Shown here: positions 41,310 to 50,194 of the stretch, one piece after another
How the letters are laid out: each line of letters begins with the position of its first letter
How positions within the stretch are numbered: the stretch's first letter is position 1
Source of the DNA: Halorubrum sp. JWXQ-INN 858
Lineage (GTDB): Archaea; Halobacteriota; Halobacteria; Halobacteriales; Haloferacaceae
Assembly: GCF_009806985.1 (NCBI RefSeq)
Contig: NZ_WUAX01000014.1
Location: forward strand, 124,001-188,000
DNA length: 64,000 nt
Direction: 5' to 3'
Notes under the pieces: generated by a model
The model's input: only the letters and a program-made list of their open reading frames with translations
Databases searched by the model: none
What the model was told of the DNA's origin: nothing
Translations under genes and position numbers: made by a program

Positions 41310-42929
41310 TCACCAGAACACGATCGGGAGCCAGAGGTAGGTCGCCGCGGTGGCCAGCAGGACCCCGAGGACGTTGAGCCGGACGCCGACCCGCGCCATC
41401 TGTGGCACGGTCATGTAGCCGCTCCCGAAGACGATCGCGTTCGGGGGCGTCGCGACGGGAAGCATGAACGCGTACGACGCCGTGAGGGCCGTGACCGCCA
41501 TCAACGACAGCGGCGACACCCCGAGCGCGTATCCGACCCCGACCATGATCGGCAGGAACACCGAGGCCGTGGCTGTGTTCGAGTTCACCTCGGTTAGGAA
41601 GACGACCACGGTCCCCACCAACAGGAGCACGCCGAGGAGCCCGACCCCGCCCACCGCGAGGACGCGTTCGGCGATCCACCGGTCTAACCCACTTGCCTGG
41701 AAGGCGGCGGCGATCGAGAACCCCGCACCGAGCAGGATCAACACGCCCCACGGGAGCCGCGACGTCGTCTCCCAGTCGAGGAGGACCGTCCCCTCCTCGC
41801 GGTCGACGGGGACGACGAAAAGCAGGACCGCGCCGACGATCGCGATGACGGTGTCGGTCACGGCCGGGACGACCGGCTCCAGCAGGAACGGCCGGGTGAC
41901 CCAGCCGACGACGACGAGCCCGAACACGGCCAACGTCCGGCGTTCCCCCCTGCTCATCGCCCCCAGCGCGTCGAGCCGTGCACGGATCAGGTCCCGACCG
42001 CCCTCGATCGTCTTCGCTTCCGGGGGGACGGTGGTCACCAACAACGCCCACGCCACGAGGAGGAACACCGTCGAGACGGGCAGCGCGAACAGCATCCAGT
42101 CGAGGAACCCGATCCGGACGTCGAGCGCCGAGGCCGCGACGCCGGCGAGGATCGCGTTCGGCGGGCTCCCGATCAGCGTCGCCGCGCCGCCGATGGACGC
42201 GCCGTACGCGATCCCGAGCATCACCGCGATCCCGAAGTTCGTCGACGGCAACGTCGAGGGGTCGACGTCGACGGCACGGACGAGGTCCGCGTTCGAATCC
42301 GGGACCGCCTCGCCGCCGTCGCTTCGTGCCCTGCCGTCACCGCTCCGTCCCTCGCCGTCATCGCTCCGTCCCTCGCCGTCATCGCTCCATACCTCGCCGT
42401 CGCTGTCCGCTTTCTCTCCCGTCAGCGCCGAGAGCTGGGCGATCACGGCGGTGCCGATCGGGACCATCATCATCGCGGTCGCGGTGTTCGAGATCCACAT
42501 CGAGAGGAAGCCGGTCGCGACCATGAACCCGAGCACCAGCCGCCTCGAACCGAACCCGACGACGTCGATGACCACGAGCGCGAGCCGCTCGTGGAGGTTC
42601 CATCGCTCGACCGACAGCGCGAGCAGGAACCCGCCGAGCAGTAGGAACACGATCGGGTCGGCGTACGGGGTGGTCGCCCCGGCGACGGTCAACACGCCAG
42701 CGAGCGGGAACAAGACGATCGGCAACAGCGCGGTGACGGGTATCGGGACGGCCTCGGTCATCCACCAGATAGCGATCCACAGCGTCCCCGCCAAGACGGC
42801 CGCGGCCTCGGGCGGCATCGCGATCGGCGTGAACAGGTACTGGACGGCGAACACCGCTGGTCCGAGGACCAACCCACTCCGTTCGCGCGTGATCGTCGCG
42901 GGCACGGTCGATGCACTCACCTCGGACAC
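41310..42929 (-). CDS. SLC13/DASS-family sodium-coupled anion transporter
   Basis: I start it at the GTG at 42929, giving 539 residues with about 12 membrane helices. The two DASS signatures are present: MWISNTATAMMMVPIGTAVI and YGASIGGAATLIGSPPNAIL in the first half, and LTEVNSNTATASVFLPIM with MLPVATPPNAIVFGSGYM in the second. The family imports dicarboxylates, sulfate or other divalent anions with sodium. Between the two halves is a hydrophilic loop of 7-residue repeats (SDDGEGR) encoded by a 21-bp tandem repeat. It is alone and divergent from the P-type ATPase. Confidence 0.9.
   Translation of the reverse strand: MSEVSASTVPATITRERSGLVLGPAVFAVQYLFTPIAMPPEAAAVLAGTLWIAIWWMTEAVPIPVTALLPIVLFPLAGVLTVAGATTPYADPIVFLLLGGFLLALSVERWNLHERLALVVIDVVGFGSRRLVLGFMVATGFLSMWISNTATAMMMVPIGTAVIAQLSALTGEKADSDGEVWSDDGEGRSDDGEGRSGDGRARSDGGEAVPDSNADLVRAVDVDPSTLPSTNFGIAVMLGIAYGASIGGAATLIGSPPNAILAGVAASALDVRIGFLDWMLFALPVSTVFLLVAWALLVTTVPPEAKTIEGGRDLIRARLDALGAMSRGERRTLAVFGLVVVGWVTRPFLLEPVVPAVTDTVIAIVGAVLLFVVPVDREEGTVLLDWETTSRLPWGVLILLGAGFSIAAAFQASGLDRWIAERVLAVGGVGLLGVLLLVGTVVVFLTEVNSNTATASVFLPIMVGVGYALGVSPLSLMAVTALTASYAFMLPVATPPNAIVFGSGYMTVPQMARVGVRLNVLGVLLATAATYLWLPIVFW
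42321..42404 (-). repeat. Four tandem 21-bp repeats within the SLC13 gene
   Basis: GCTCCGTCCCTCGCCGTCATC-type units start at 42321, 42342, 42363 and 42384 and encode an acidic 7-residue repeat in the central loop of the transporter. Because 21 is divisible by 3, copy-number change would keep the frame. Confidence 0.85.
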
Positions 42930-43043
42930 TACTCGCCCCGATGCCAAATATGTTGTTCCACCGACATTCGTTGTCGTGTACGACGGTTGCTCCGCCTCGT
43001 CCCCTCGTTTTTTGGTGACACGTGCCGATGGATCGAACGGCCA

Positions 43044-45737
43044 ATGGCGGAACGGACGTGGCACGACGTCCCGATCGAGGACGTGTTCGACGGACTCGAC
43101 ACGGACCGCGACGGGCTCGCGTCCGCGGCGGTCGACGAACGGCTCGCGATACATGGCCCGAACGCGATCGCGAAAGGCGAGACGACGAGCCCCCTCCGGA
43201 TCCTGATCCACCAGTTCACCAGCCCGCTCATCTACGTTCTGCTCGTCGCCCTCGTCGTCACGGTCGCGATCGACCACCTCACGGACGCGATCGTGATCGC
43301 CGCGGTCCTCGTGATCAACGCCACGATCGGCTTCGTTCAGGAGTACCGCGCCGAGAACGCGATGGCGGCGCTGGCGAGCCTCGTCGCGCCGAAAGCGCGG
43401 GTCCGTCGCGACGGGACGGTTCGGGAGGTCGACGGGTCGTCGCTGGTCCCCGGCGACGTCGTCCTCCTCGAGTCCGGGGACCTCGTCCCAGCGGACGTCC
43501 GGCTCGTCGAGACGAACGCGCTCCGGATCGACAACGCGATCCTGACGGGGGAGTCGGTTCCCGTCTCGCTCGACGCCGCTCCGATCGGGACCGACGCCCC
43601 GGTCGGCGACCGGCGGAACACGGCCTACATGGGGACCTCCGTCGTCTCCGGGCGCGCGGTCGGCGTCGTCGTTGCGACCGGCGGGGACACCCAGATCGGG
43701 GCGATCGCCGGCGAGATGCGACGTACGGAACGGGCGGCGACCCCGCTGCAAACCCGTATGCACCGGTTCGGGAACGCGATCAGCGTCGGGATCCTCGGTG
43801 CCGGCCTCCTCGTTTTCCTGATCGGGCTCTCACAGGGGCTTGCCGTCGGCGACGTCTTCCTGTTGGCCGTGGCGCTCGCCGTCTCAGCCATTCCCGAGGG
43901 GCTCCCGGTCGTGATGACGGTCGCGCTGGCGGTCAGCGTGCGACGGATGGCCGGGCGGAACGCGATCATCCGGCGGCTGCCGGCGGTCGAGACCCTCGGG
44001 TCGTGTAGCGTCATCGTGTCGGACAAGACCGGGACGATCACCGAGAACCGCATGGCGGTCACGCGTGTGTGGACCGTAGACGGCCTCACGGAGGTGACCG
44101 GAACCGCCCCGTCGTCGGCCGGCGAGTTCCGGCGTGACGGCGAGTCAGTGTCGGTCGAGGCCGGCACCCCGCTGTACGAGGCCGTCCTCGCGGGCACCCT
44201 CGCCAACGAGGCGTCGCTCGGCACCGGTCCCGACGGCGACGTCGAGAGCGTCGGCGACCCGACGGAGACGGCGCTCCTGATCGCGGGACGAAAAGCAGGG
44301 ATCGACCGTGAGGCCCTCCTCGAACTCCATCCGCAGGTCGGGAGCGTCCCGTTCGAGTCGGACCGCCGGTACGCCGCGTCGGCCCACCGGTTCGACGGGG
44401 CCGTCACGACGTACTTCAAGGGGGCTCCCGAGCGCATCGTCGAGCTGTGCGACGCCGTCGAGACCGGCGACGGTCGCGCCCCTATCGACGAGGCGGCCGT
44501 GCTCGAGCGGGCACGGGAGCTGGCCAACGAGGGGCTTCGCGTCCTCGGGACGGCGCGGACCGACGGCGACGTCACCGACCGTGAGGAGCCGTCGGGGCTC
44601 ACGTTCCTCGGGTTCGTCGGGATGATCGACCCCCCTCGTGAGGGCGTTCGTGAGGCGGTCGCGTCCTGTAAGCGGGCGGGGATCCGCGTCCTGATGGTCA
44701 CCGGCGACCACGCCGATACCGCACGCGCCATCGCCGCCGACGTCGGGATCGACGCCGACTCGGTGCTCACCGGGACGGAGGTCGGGACGCTCTCCGACGA
44801 CCAGCTCTCCGAGCGGCTCGCCTCGACGTCGGTGCTCGCCCGGATCAGCCCGACACAGAAGCTTCGGATCGTCACTCGCCTCCAAGCGGACGGCGAGACC
44901 GTCGCGGTCACCGGCGACGGGGTGAACGACGCGCCCGCTCTCAAGGCGGCTCACATCGGCGCGGCGATGGGGATCACCGGCACCGACGTCGCCAAGGAAG
45001 CCAGCGAGATGGTCCTCACCGACGACGACTTCTCGACGATCTACGCCGCCGTCGAGGAGGGGCGGACGGTGTTTTCGAACATCCGGAAGGCGACGGCGTT
45101 CCTCCTCGCGACCGGCGTCGGGCTCGTGCTCGCGATCCTGGCCGCGTTCGGGCTCGCGATCCTCGGCGTCCTTCCCCGGGACGCCGTCGGGACGTTCCCG
45201 CTTCTCGTGTTGCCCGCACAGGCGCTGTGGCTCAACGTGGTGAATAACGGCATTCAGGACGTCGCGCTCGCGTTCGAGCCCGGAGAATCCGAGCAGTTCG
45301 AGCGCCCCCCCTACGACCCGGATGCGGGGCTGCTCTCCGCAGTCCTCCTCGAACGGACGGTTCTCGTCGGCGTGTTGCTCGCCGTCCTCGCCGTCGGGAC
45401 GTTCTGGTGGGAGATCACCACGGACGCGACGCTGCCGTACGCACAGACGGCCGCGCTCACGATGATGGTGGTCTCGATGGCGATGTTCGTCGGGACGTGT
45501 CGGTCCGAGACGCGCTCGGTCCTCGCGAAGAACCCGCTGTCGAACCCCCTGCTGCTCGTCGGTACGGCAGTCGCGATCTCGATCCACGTCGGGGCGATGC
45601 ATTTCGGGCCCACGCAGTTCCTGCTCGGGTTGGAACCGATCGCCGCCGACACGTGGGTCCGGATCGTCCTCGTCGCGCCGTCGGTGATCGTCCTCGTCGA
45701 ACTCCACAAGCTGTTCCGGCGGCGTCGGGGCCGATAG
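43044..45737 (+). CDS. P-type cation-transporting ATPase (P2-type, calcium or monovalent-cation pump-like)
   Basis: The 897-residue pump has a cation-ATPase N-domain (WHDVPIEDVFDGLDTDRDGL), TGES at 168-171, the phosphorylated Asp327 in DKTGT, KGAPERIVELC near 456 and TGDGVNDAPAL near 629. Ten membrane helices with PEGLPVVMTVAL in helix M4 are consistent with the P2 group (calcium, or proton/sodium-type pumps). The ion cannot be fixed without the M5/M6 alignment. A UspA gene follows after 68 nt, a pairing often seen in haloarchaeal stress loci. Confidence 0.94.
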   Translation: MAERTWHDVPIEDVFDGLDTDRDGLASAAVDERLAIHGPNAIAKGETTSPLRILIHQFTSPLIYVLLVALVVTVAIDHLTDAIVIAAVLVINATIGFVQEYRAENAMAALASLVAPKARVRRDGTVREVDGSSLVPGDVVLLESGDLVPADVRLVETNALRIDNAILTGESVPVSLDAAPIGTDAPVGDRRNTAYMGTSVVSGRAVGVVVATGGDTQIGAIAGEMRRTERAATPLQTRMHRFGNAISVGILGAGLLVFLIGLSQGLAVGDVFLLAVALAVSAIPEGLPVVMTVALAVSVRRMAGRNAIIRRLPAVETLGSCSVIVSDKTGTITENRMAVTRVWTVDGLTEVTGTAPSSAGEFRRDGESVSVEAGTPLYEAVLAGTLANEASLGTGPDGDVESVGDPTETALLIAGRKAGIDREALLELHPQVGSVPFESDRRYAASAHRFDGAVTTYFKGAPERIVELCDAVETGDGRAPIDEAAVLERARELANEGLRVLGTARTDGDVTDREEPSGLTFLGFVGMIDPPREGVREAVASCKRAGIRVLMVTGDHADTARAIAADVGIDADSVLTGTEVGTLSDDQLSERLASTSVLARISPTQKLRIVTRLQADGETVAVTGDGVNDAPALKAAHIGAAMGITGTDVAKEASEMVLTDDDFSTIYAAVEEGRTVFSNIRKATAFLLATGVGLVLAILAAFGLAILGVLPRDAVGTFPLLVLPAQALWLNVVNNGIQDVALAFEPGESEQFERPPYDPDAGLLSAVLLERTVLVGVLLAVLAVGTFWWEITTDATLPYAQTAALTMMVVSMAMFVGTCRSETRSVLAKNPLSNPLLLVGTAVAISIHVGAMHFGPTQFLLGLEPIAADTWVRIVLVAPSVIVLVELHKLFRRRRGR

Positions 45738-45805
45738 TGGTGGGTCCCGTCGCCGGGGAACGACCGACCGGACTCAAGGGGATCGCCCCCGAACCTCGAA
45801 CGGAG

Positions 45806-46240
45806 ATGTACGACGACGTCCTGGTTCCGGTCGACGGGAGCGAGGTAGCCGAGCGCGCGGTCGATCACGCGCTCGATATCGCGGCGACGTACGGGTCGAC
45901 GGTCCACGGGCTGTTCGTGGTCGAACCGGTCTACGCCCTCGATCCGGGCACCGATGAGGTCGTCGAAGCGATGCGGTCGGAGGCCCGCCGGGCTCTCGCG
46001 GACATCGCCGCCCGGGCCGAACCACGCGGGATCCGCGTGGTCACGACGGTCCGGGAGGGGACACCCCACCGAGAGATCCTCGCGTACGCTCGGGAGCACG
46101 GGATCGACCTCGTCGTGATGAGCACCCACGGTCGGACCGGAGTCCGGCGAGCCGCCCTCGGAAGCGTCGCTGAACGGGTCGTTCGGCTGTCCGACGCCCC
46201 CGTCCTCACGGTTCGCCGACCTCGGGAACGGACGGGGTGA
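45806..46240 (+). CDS. Universal stress protein, UspA family
   Basis: The 144-residue protein has the complete Usp fold: MYDDVLVPVDGSEVAERAVDHAL at the N-terminus and the ATP-binding loop MSTHGRTGVRRAALGSVAERVVR near 110-132 (G-2x-G-9x-G-S/T), ending with PVLTVR. It probably binds ATP and acts in stress physiology. The frame is open through the preceding gene's end, but the ATG at 45806 matches the family start. It follows the P-type ATPase in the same direction. Confidence 0.93.
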   Translation: MYDDVLVPVDGSEVAERAVDHALDIAATYGSTVHGLFVVEPVYALDPGTDEVVEAMRSEARRALADIAARAEPRGIRVVTTVREGTPHREILAYAREHGIDLVVMSTHGRTGVRRAALGSVAERVVRLSDAPVLTVRRPRERTG

Positions 46241-46243
46241 CCG

Positions 46244-46693
46244 CTACGTCGATCCGTCGGTCGACGCGTCGCCCTCGGGGTCGGCCCACCCGCCGGCGTC
46301 GACGACCTCGAACAGGTTCACCCACGCCTCGTCGTCCTCGCTCTCCGGGAGCTGGTTGCGGAGGTCCCGGAGGTCCGACGGCGGGACGAGCGTGCTCGCC
46401 AAATCGACGATGACGCGGGCGTGGTAGGCGGCCTCCGCCGGATCGACGCCCGAGATATCGCTGACCCGAGCGACGAACTCCCGCCAATCGAACCGTTGTC
46501 CGTGTTCGTGAACCGCTCCGGTCATGTACCAGTCGATCTCCATCGGAAGCGACGCCGCGAAGTCCTCGGCGGCCCCCTCGGGTATCCGCTCCCCGAGCGT
46601 CATGAGCGTGGCGCGGATCGACCGGACCGCCCTCCCCGTGTCGGACAGTCGTAGCCGGTGTTGTACCTGCCCCGTGAACTCGTCGAAATTCAT
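46244..46693 (-). CDS. DUF2267-family protein
   Basis: The 149-residue protein starts MNFDEFTGQVQHRLRLSDTG and shows the DUF2267 core: AVRSIRATLMTLGERIPEGAAEDFAASLPMEI and FVARVSDISGVDPAEAAYHARVIVDL. The family is helical and often found with stress or low-oxygen genes; the function is unknown. A TTTATG box lies about 31 nt before the ATG, consistent with leaderless transcription. It converges with the UspA gene. Confidence 0.88.
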   Translation of the reverse strand: MNFDEFTGQVQHRLRLSDTGRAVRSIRATLMTLGERIPEGAAEDFAASLPMEIDWYMTGAVHEHGQRFDWREFVARVSDISGVDPAEAAYHARVIVDLASTLVPPSDLRDLRNQLPESEDDEAWVNLFEVVDAGGWADPEGDASTDGST

Positions 46694-46946
46694 ACGTCAT
46701 CCATCGGTTGAGAACCTCATAAACGTGCATGGTGTCACCGATACTGAACTTCAATGCCGGCCGGTGTGACCCGGGATCGACGCGGCACAGGCGACCGGTG
46801 CTGCGTCCACCACACGGATCGGTGTGGATATTTATATGTGAGACGCGTGTACTCCCTCCCGACCGGAAGCGAGGCACCGTCGCACGCCGTCGTCGCATCG
46901 AGCCGGCGTTCCGATCGACGTCCTCCTCCGCCCCACCGACTCACCG

Positions 46947-47354
46947 ATGGTTGACCGTCACTCCCCGTCCGATTCGCCTGAAGAAGTGTTGAGCGCTCTC
47001 GCCGACGCGGACGCCCGCCGGATCCTCACCGTCGTCGGGACGGAGCCACGTTCCGTCGCGGAGATCACCGACGGCTGTGAGATCCCGTCGGCGACGGCGT
47101 ACCGGAAGGTCGGACGGCTCGTCGACGCGGGCCTACTCGAGGAGCGCGTTCGGCTCTCGAACGGGGGACAGAACATCAGCGAGTACCTTCTCAGCGAGAC
47201 GGACGTGACGTACACGATCGAGGGCCCGACGGGGATCGAAGTGACGTGCTCGGTCGCGGCGGGCATCCCCGATTCGGGACCTCAAAGGGACCGGAGCCGT
47301 TCCGACGGCGATCGCTCCGACGACATCGGAGATCCCAACGACCTGAGGGACTGA
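46947..47354 (+). CDS. ArsR-like winged-helix regulator
   Basis: The 135-residue protein has a winged helix: EEVLSALADADARRILTVVG, EPRSVAEITDGCEIPSATAYRKVGRLVDAGLLEERV and a wing, LSNGGQNISEYLLSETDVTY. The acidic tail after residue 110 is probably disordered. It lies between two universal-stress-type genes, so it may control them. A TTTATATG at 46829-46836 is too far for a leaderless start. The single Cys in the second helix may be a redox or metal site. Confidence 0.85.
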   Translation: MVDRHSPSDSPEEVLSALADADARRILTVVGTEPRSVAEITDGCEIPSATAYRKVGRLVDAGLLEERVRLSNGGQNISEYLLSETDVTYTIEGPTGIEVTCSVAAGIPDSGPQRDRSRSDGDRSDDIGDPNDLRD

Positions 47355-47384
47355 ACGAGCGGTCGCTCCTCCCGTGGTCGACGA

Positions 47385-47804
47385 TCATGCGATCAGCACC
47401 GACCGCCCCGCGTTCCGGACGACGCGATCGGCGACGCTGCCGATGTGGTCGGTGTCCGCGTGCGCGTACCCCTGGTAGCCGATCACGACGAGATCGGCAT
47501 CGATGGCGTCCGCGTAGTTAATGATCTCTTTGGACGGCTTTCCGTGGCAACACCGGGTCACGACTTCCACCCCGAGCGATCGTCCCTGCTCTGTCACCTC
47601 CTCGAGGCGCTCGCTTCCCCACGCCTCTACCTCCCGCTTCGCCACGTCCGCGTCGCTCAGTAGGGGTTCGACGTACCGATCGATGTCTACCACGTACACG
47701 GCGTGGAGCGTCGCCCCGAACCGCTCGGCGTGCTCGAGCGCGGCCGTGATCGCCCGGTTGGCGGGATCGCTTCCATCGGTGGCCACCAGGATGACGTCGT
47801 ACAT
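47385..47804 (-). CDS. Universal stress protein, UspA family
   Basis: I use the internal ATG at 47804, giving 139 residues that begin MYDVILVATDGSDPANRAI; an ATG at 47852 would add 16 low-complexity residues. The fold is Usp, but the ATP loop is altered: YQGYAHADTDHIGSVADRVVR in place of G-2x-G-9x-G-S, so ATP binding is uncertain. VTRCCHGKP near residue 83 is unusual, with adjacent cysteines. It converges with the HTH gene. Confidence 0.88.
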   Translation of the reverse strand: MYDVILVATDGSDPANRAITAALEHAERFGATLHAVYVVDIDRYVEPLLSDADVAKREVEAWGSERLEEVTEQGRSLGVEVVTRCCHGKPSKEIINYADAIDADLVVIGYQGYAHADTDHIGSVADRVVRNAGRSVLIA

Positions 47805-48150
47805 GCCGGATCCGTCGTCGCTCCCCGACGTTAACACGTCGCCGGTTCCCACGGATCGATAATTCTCGGGCGGCTTCGGTGGGTTGCCGACTCGATAGCG
47901 GGCCGTAGGGGGCTTTTACTCGGAGCTGTCGTGTCGTATCGTCCGTGAGAGGTGCGCTCTACGCACGGTTATGAGGCTCCTACCGGATCGGTTATGGATC
48001 GATTACTGGCCAGTGTCTGAATTACGTATCTATGCGTGTAACGTTCCGTACGTCCCGGAGAGCGATCACCCCGTTTGCTTGACACCGACCGATCCCGATG
48101 GATTCCGGCCGTCGAACTTCGATGGCTTCCACGGGCTCCCGCCGATCGGA

Positions 48151-48294
48151 TCAGATCCCCTCTTGGAGGAATCGCCCCTCCTGTTCGTATATCGACAACA
48201 GTTCCTCGATGAACTCTTCGGGCGTCTCCCCGTCCTCGAGGTGGCCGTCGATGCGTTCCGCGACGTCGTCACTGAGTTCGATCGTTTGTCCCAT
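48151..48294 (-). CDS. Small antitoxin-like protein, 47 residues
   Basis: The frame begins MGQTIELSDDVAERIDGHLE, continues DGETPEEFIEELLSIYEQEG and ends RFLQEGI. The pattern (short beta strand, then two helices) is the ribbon-helix-helix-like haloarchaeal family I know as DUF7557 or VapB-type antitoxins. No toxin gene is adjacent. The 298-bp gap after it (47853-48150) is AT-richer than its surroundings and holds no gene I can support. It sits beside the ParA locus. Confidence 0.7.
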   Translation of the reverse strand: MGQTIELSDDVAERIDGHLEDGETPEEFIEELLSIYEQEGRFLQEGI

Positions 48295-48410
48295 CGGTGG
48301 TACTGTCGCGCCCTGTCGTGATAATTGTTTTCACCCGACAAGCGAATCCGGCTCCCTCGGGGCGTAACGGTGTCGACCGAAGCCGTTCGCGTGTTCCGTG
48401 CGTTTCCTCC

Positions 48411-48869
48411 TCAGAGCGCGCCGAACCCTTCGTCCCGCATCAGCTCGGCGACTCGCTCCGGATGGCGGAACGCGGCCAATAGCGCGAACTCACGGGCGTC
48501 CGTTTTCGAGACCTCGTTCGTTTCCAATCGCTCGGCCAGCTCGTTGCGGAACGCCGCCTCCCCCTCCGCGACCTCGTCCCGGACGTGGATCTCGAGGCGT
48601 GTGTCGCGCTCGTCGCCGACGTTGCTCCGCCGAACGAAGTACGGATACTCGTGTCTCTCCGTTTCGGAGCCGGTCGCGTCGTCGGTCGCGGTGTCCGACG
48701 CCGTCCGCTCCGCGGTCGGCTCCGTGGTCGAATCCGCCGAGCCCTCTCTCGCGTCCTCGTTTACCCCGTCCGCGTCGTCCGCGTCGTCCGCCCCGTCCGC
48801 CTCGTCGTTCGATCGTTCCTTCTCCGCGCCGAAATCGAGGTTCCCCGACCCTGACTTGAAGTTGCTCAT
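48411..48869 (-). CDS. Acidic ParA-partner-like protein
   Basis: The 152-residue protein has a long acidic linker (residues 15-75), then a compact domain beginning YPYFVRRSNVGDERDTRLEIHVRDEV and ending in helices EFALLAAFRHPERVAELMRDEG. It overlaps the stop of the ParA gene (ATGA), a placement typical of a small ParB- or CopG-like partition partner in haloarchaeal replicons. No ParB nuclease motif is visible. It probably binds the 13-bp iterons or ParA itself, but that is inference from position. Confidence 0.75.
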   Translation of the reverse strand: MSNFKSGSGNLDFGAEKERSNDEADGADDADDADGVNEDAREGSADSTTEPTAERTASDTATDDATGSETERHEYPYFVRRSNVGDERDTRLEIHVRDEVAEGEAAFRNELAERLETNEVSKTDAREFALLAAFRHPERVAELMRDEGFGAL

Positions 48870-49861
48870 GCCGAGGTTACCCCCGTCGTGTCGGCGTCAC
48901 GCGGATCGATGGTTCGCACGTTTTGGCCCTGGATATCGAGCCGCAACACCGGGTCGACCTCAGCGTCGAAGGTGTCGGTAGCGACGAACCGGGCGAGCTC
49001 GTAAAGGTCGACCAGCGTCTCGATCTCGCGGTCGCGTACCCGGCGTTGGCCGGGCTCGCTCACCATCTTGCCGTCGCGCTCGAAGGTTTTCCAGCGCTCC
49101 TCGACGACCTTGAACGCCGACCCTCGCGCTTCCCACATGGCGTCCATCAGGCTCTCCCGGTTCCCGATGGTGACGGGCGTCGCGAACGACGCCGTCTCCT
49201 CGAACCGACGCTGGTACTGTCGGTGTGCGTTCGTCTGGCCCACCCCAGACGGGACGACACAGGAGAGGCCGATCTCGATGTCGAGCTGTCGCTCCATGTT
49301 GCCGACGAGCTCCTCGAGGCCCTCCAGGCTCAAGTTCCCTTTTCCGGCCGGCTTCACGGGGGCGACGAGCGTCCGGAGGGCGAAGATAGCGTTGTAGAGG
49401 AGGTCTTCCGCGCGCGCGTTCGGATCGATGAGGACCGCGTCGTACTCTCGGTGCAGCTCCTGTCGGTCCCAGAGGAGGTCGTACAGGAGCTCGAAGCGCG
49501 GGTACTCCTCGCGGCTCATGTTCTTCATCCCGGTCTCGTAGGAGATCTTCTGTTCGAGGTTCGAGGTGAAGTCGCCGAGCATGTCGTGGCTCGGGACGAC
49601 GTCGACGCCCTCGTCGCTCGTTTCCACGAGCTCGTCGAACGGCCCGTCCGGCATGTCGAGGACGTGTTTGACCAGGTTGTCCGCGTCGGGATCGCTCCGG
49701 CGTTCCCCGACGTCGAAGAGGCTCGTGAGGTTCCCCTCCTGTGGATCGAGGTCCAGGACGAGGGTGTTCAGCCCCATCCGCTCCAATGCGACGGCGAGGT
49801 TCGCCGTCATCGTCGTCTTGTACGTCCCGCCCGATTCGGAGTAGACTACGGCCGTTATCAT
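48866..49861 (-). CDS. ParA/Soj-type partition ATPase
   Basis: The 331-residue protein has a deviant Walker A motif, YSESGGTYKTT at residues 7-17, followed by LVLDLDPQEGNLTSLF and DAVLIDPNARAEDLL. It belongs to the MinD/ParA group, but the signature lysine of KGG is replaced by Ser10, while the catalytic Lys15 remains. ParA ATPases move replicons by binding DNA nonspecifically. Its TATA box (TTTATG at 49886-49891) overlaps the iteron region, which suggests autoregulation. The downstream gene is its likely partner. Confidence 0.92.
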   Translation of the reverse strand: MITAVVYSESGGTYKTTMTANLAVALERMGLNTLVLDLDPQEGNLTSLFDVGERRSDPDADNLVKHVLDMPDGPFDELVETSDEGVDVVPSHDMLGDFTSNLEQKISYETGMKNMSREEYPRFELLYDLLWDRQELHREYDAVLIDPNARAEDLLYNAIFALRTLVAPVKPAGKGNLSLEGLEELVGNMERQLDIEIGLSCVVPSGVGQTNAHRQYQRRFEETASFATPVTIGNRESLMDAMWEARGSAFKVVEERWKTFERDGKMVSEPGQRRVRDREIETLVDLYELARFVATDTFDAEVDPVLRLDIQGQNVRTIDPRDADTTGVTSA

Positions 49862-49910
49862 ACACCGTCGTTCCAGTCACTGTAGCATAAATCTGTGTCA
49901 GACACTCTGT

Positions 49911-49949
49911 ACAGATTTCTATTACAGATGTCTGTTACAGATGTTTTAT
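49911..49949 (+). repeat. 13-bp iteron array A (three units), next to parA
   Basis: ACAGATTTCTATT, ACAGATGTCTGTT and ACAGATGTTTTAT start at 49911, 49924 and 49937, an exact 13-bp period. Further TCTGT half-sites lie at 49892 and 49906. The array lies 50 bp upstream of the parA ATG. Confidence 0.9.
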
Positions 49950-50103
49950 GCGTATGGTGAGTATCGCTTTCCGTCGGGAACGGTGTTCCGTCATCCCGTT
50001 TGCACCCTCGGTACGGCGTCGCTACTGGACGTCTGTCACCCGTCCTCGCCCTCTGTCTGTGGTTCACGTCCGCGACTTCTGTTCCTTTCATCTATTATAT
50101 CTA

Positions 50104-50194
50104 TCTGTGGTATATGTCTGTAATAGTTATCTGTAATGTCTGTCCGTTACGATTGTCTGTATATATTATCTATATTCAATGTCTGTACGTATCG
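50104..50194 (-). repeat. 13-bp iteron array C (seven units), inverted relative to A
   Basis: TCTGT, or variants TCCGT and TCTAT, occur at 50104, 50117, 50130, 50143, 50156, 50169 and 50182, again exactly 13 bp apart. It is the reverse complement of the core in arrays A and B. The region is strikingly AT-rich and the last two units overlap the 3' end of the oxidoreductase gene. Confidence 0.85.

Noticed and set aside
41131-41340. A 69-codon plus-strand frame with VADLT pentapeptide repeats, resembling a pentapeptide-repeat protein
   Set aside because: The pentapeptides come directly from the 15-bp DNA repeat. The frame overlaps the end of the SLC13 gene and has no domain outside the repeats.
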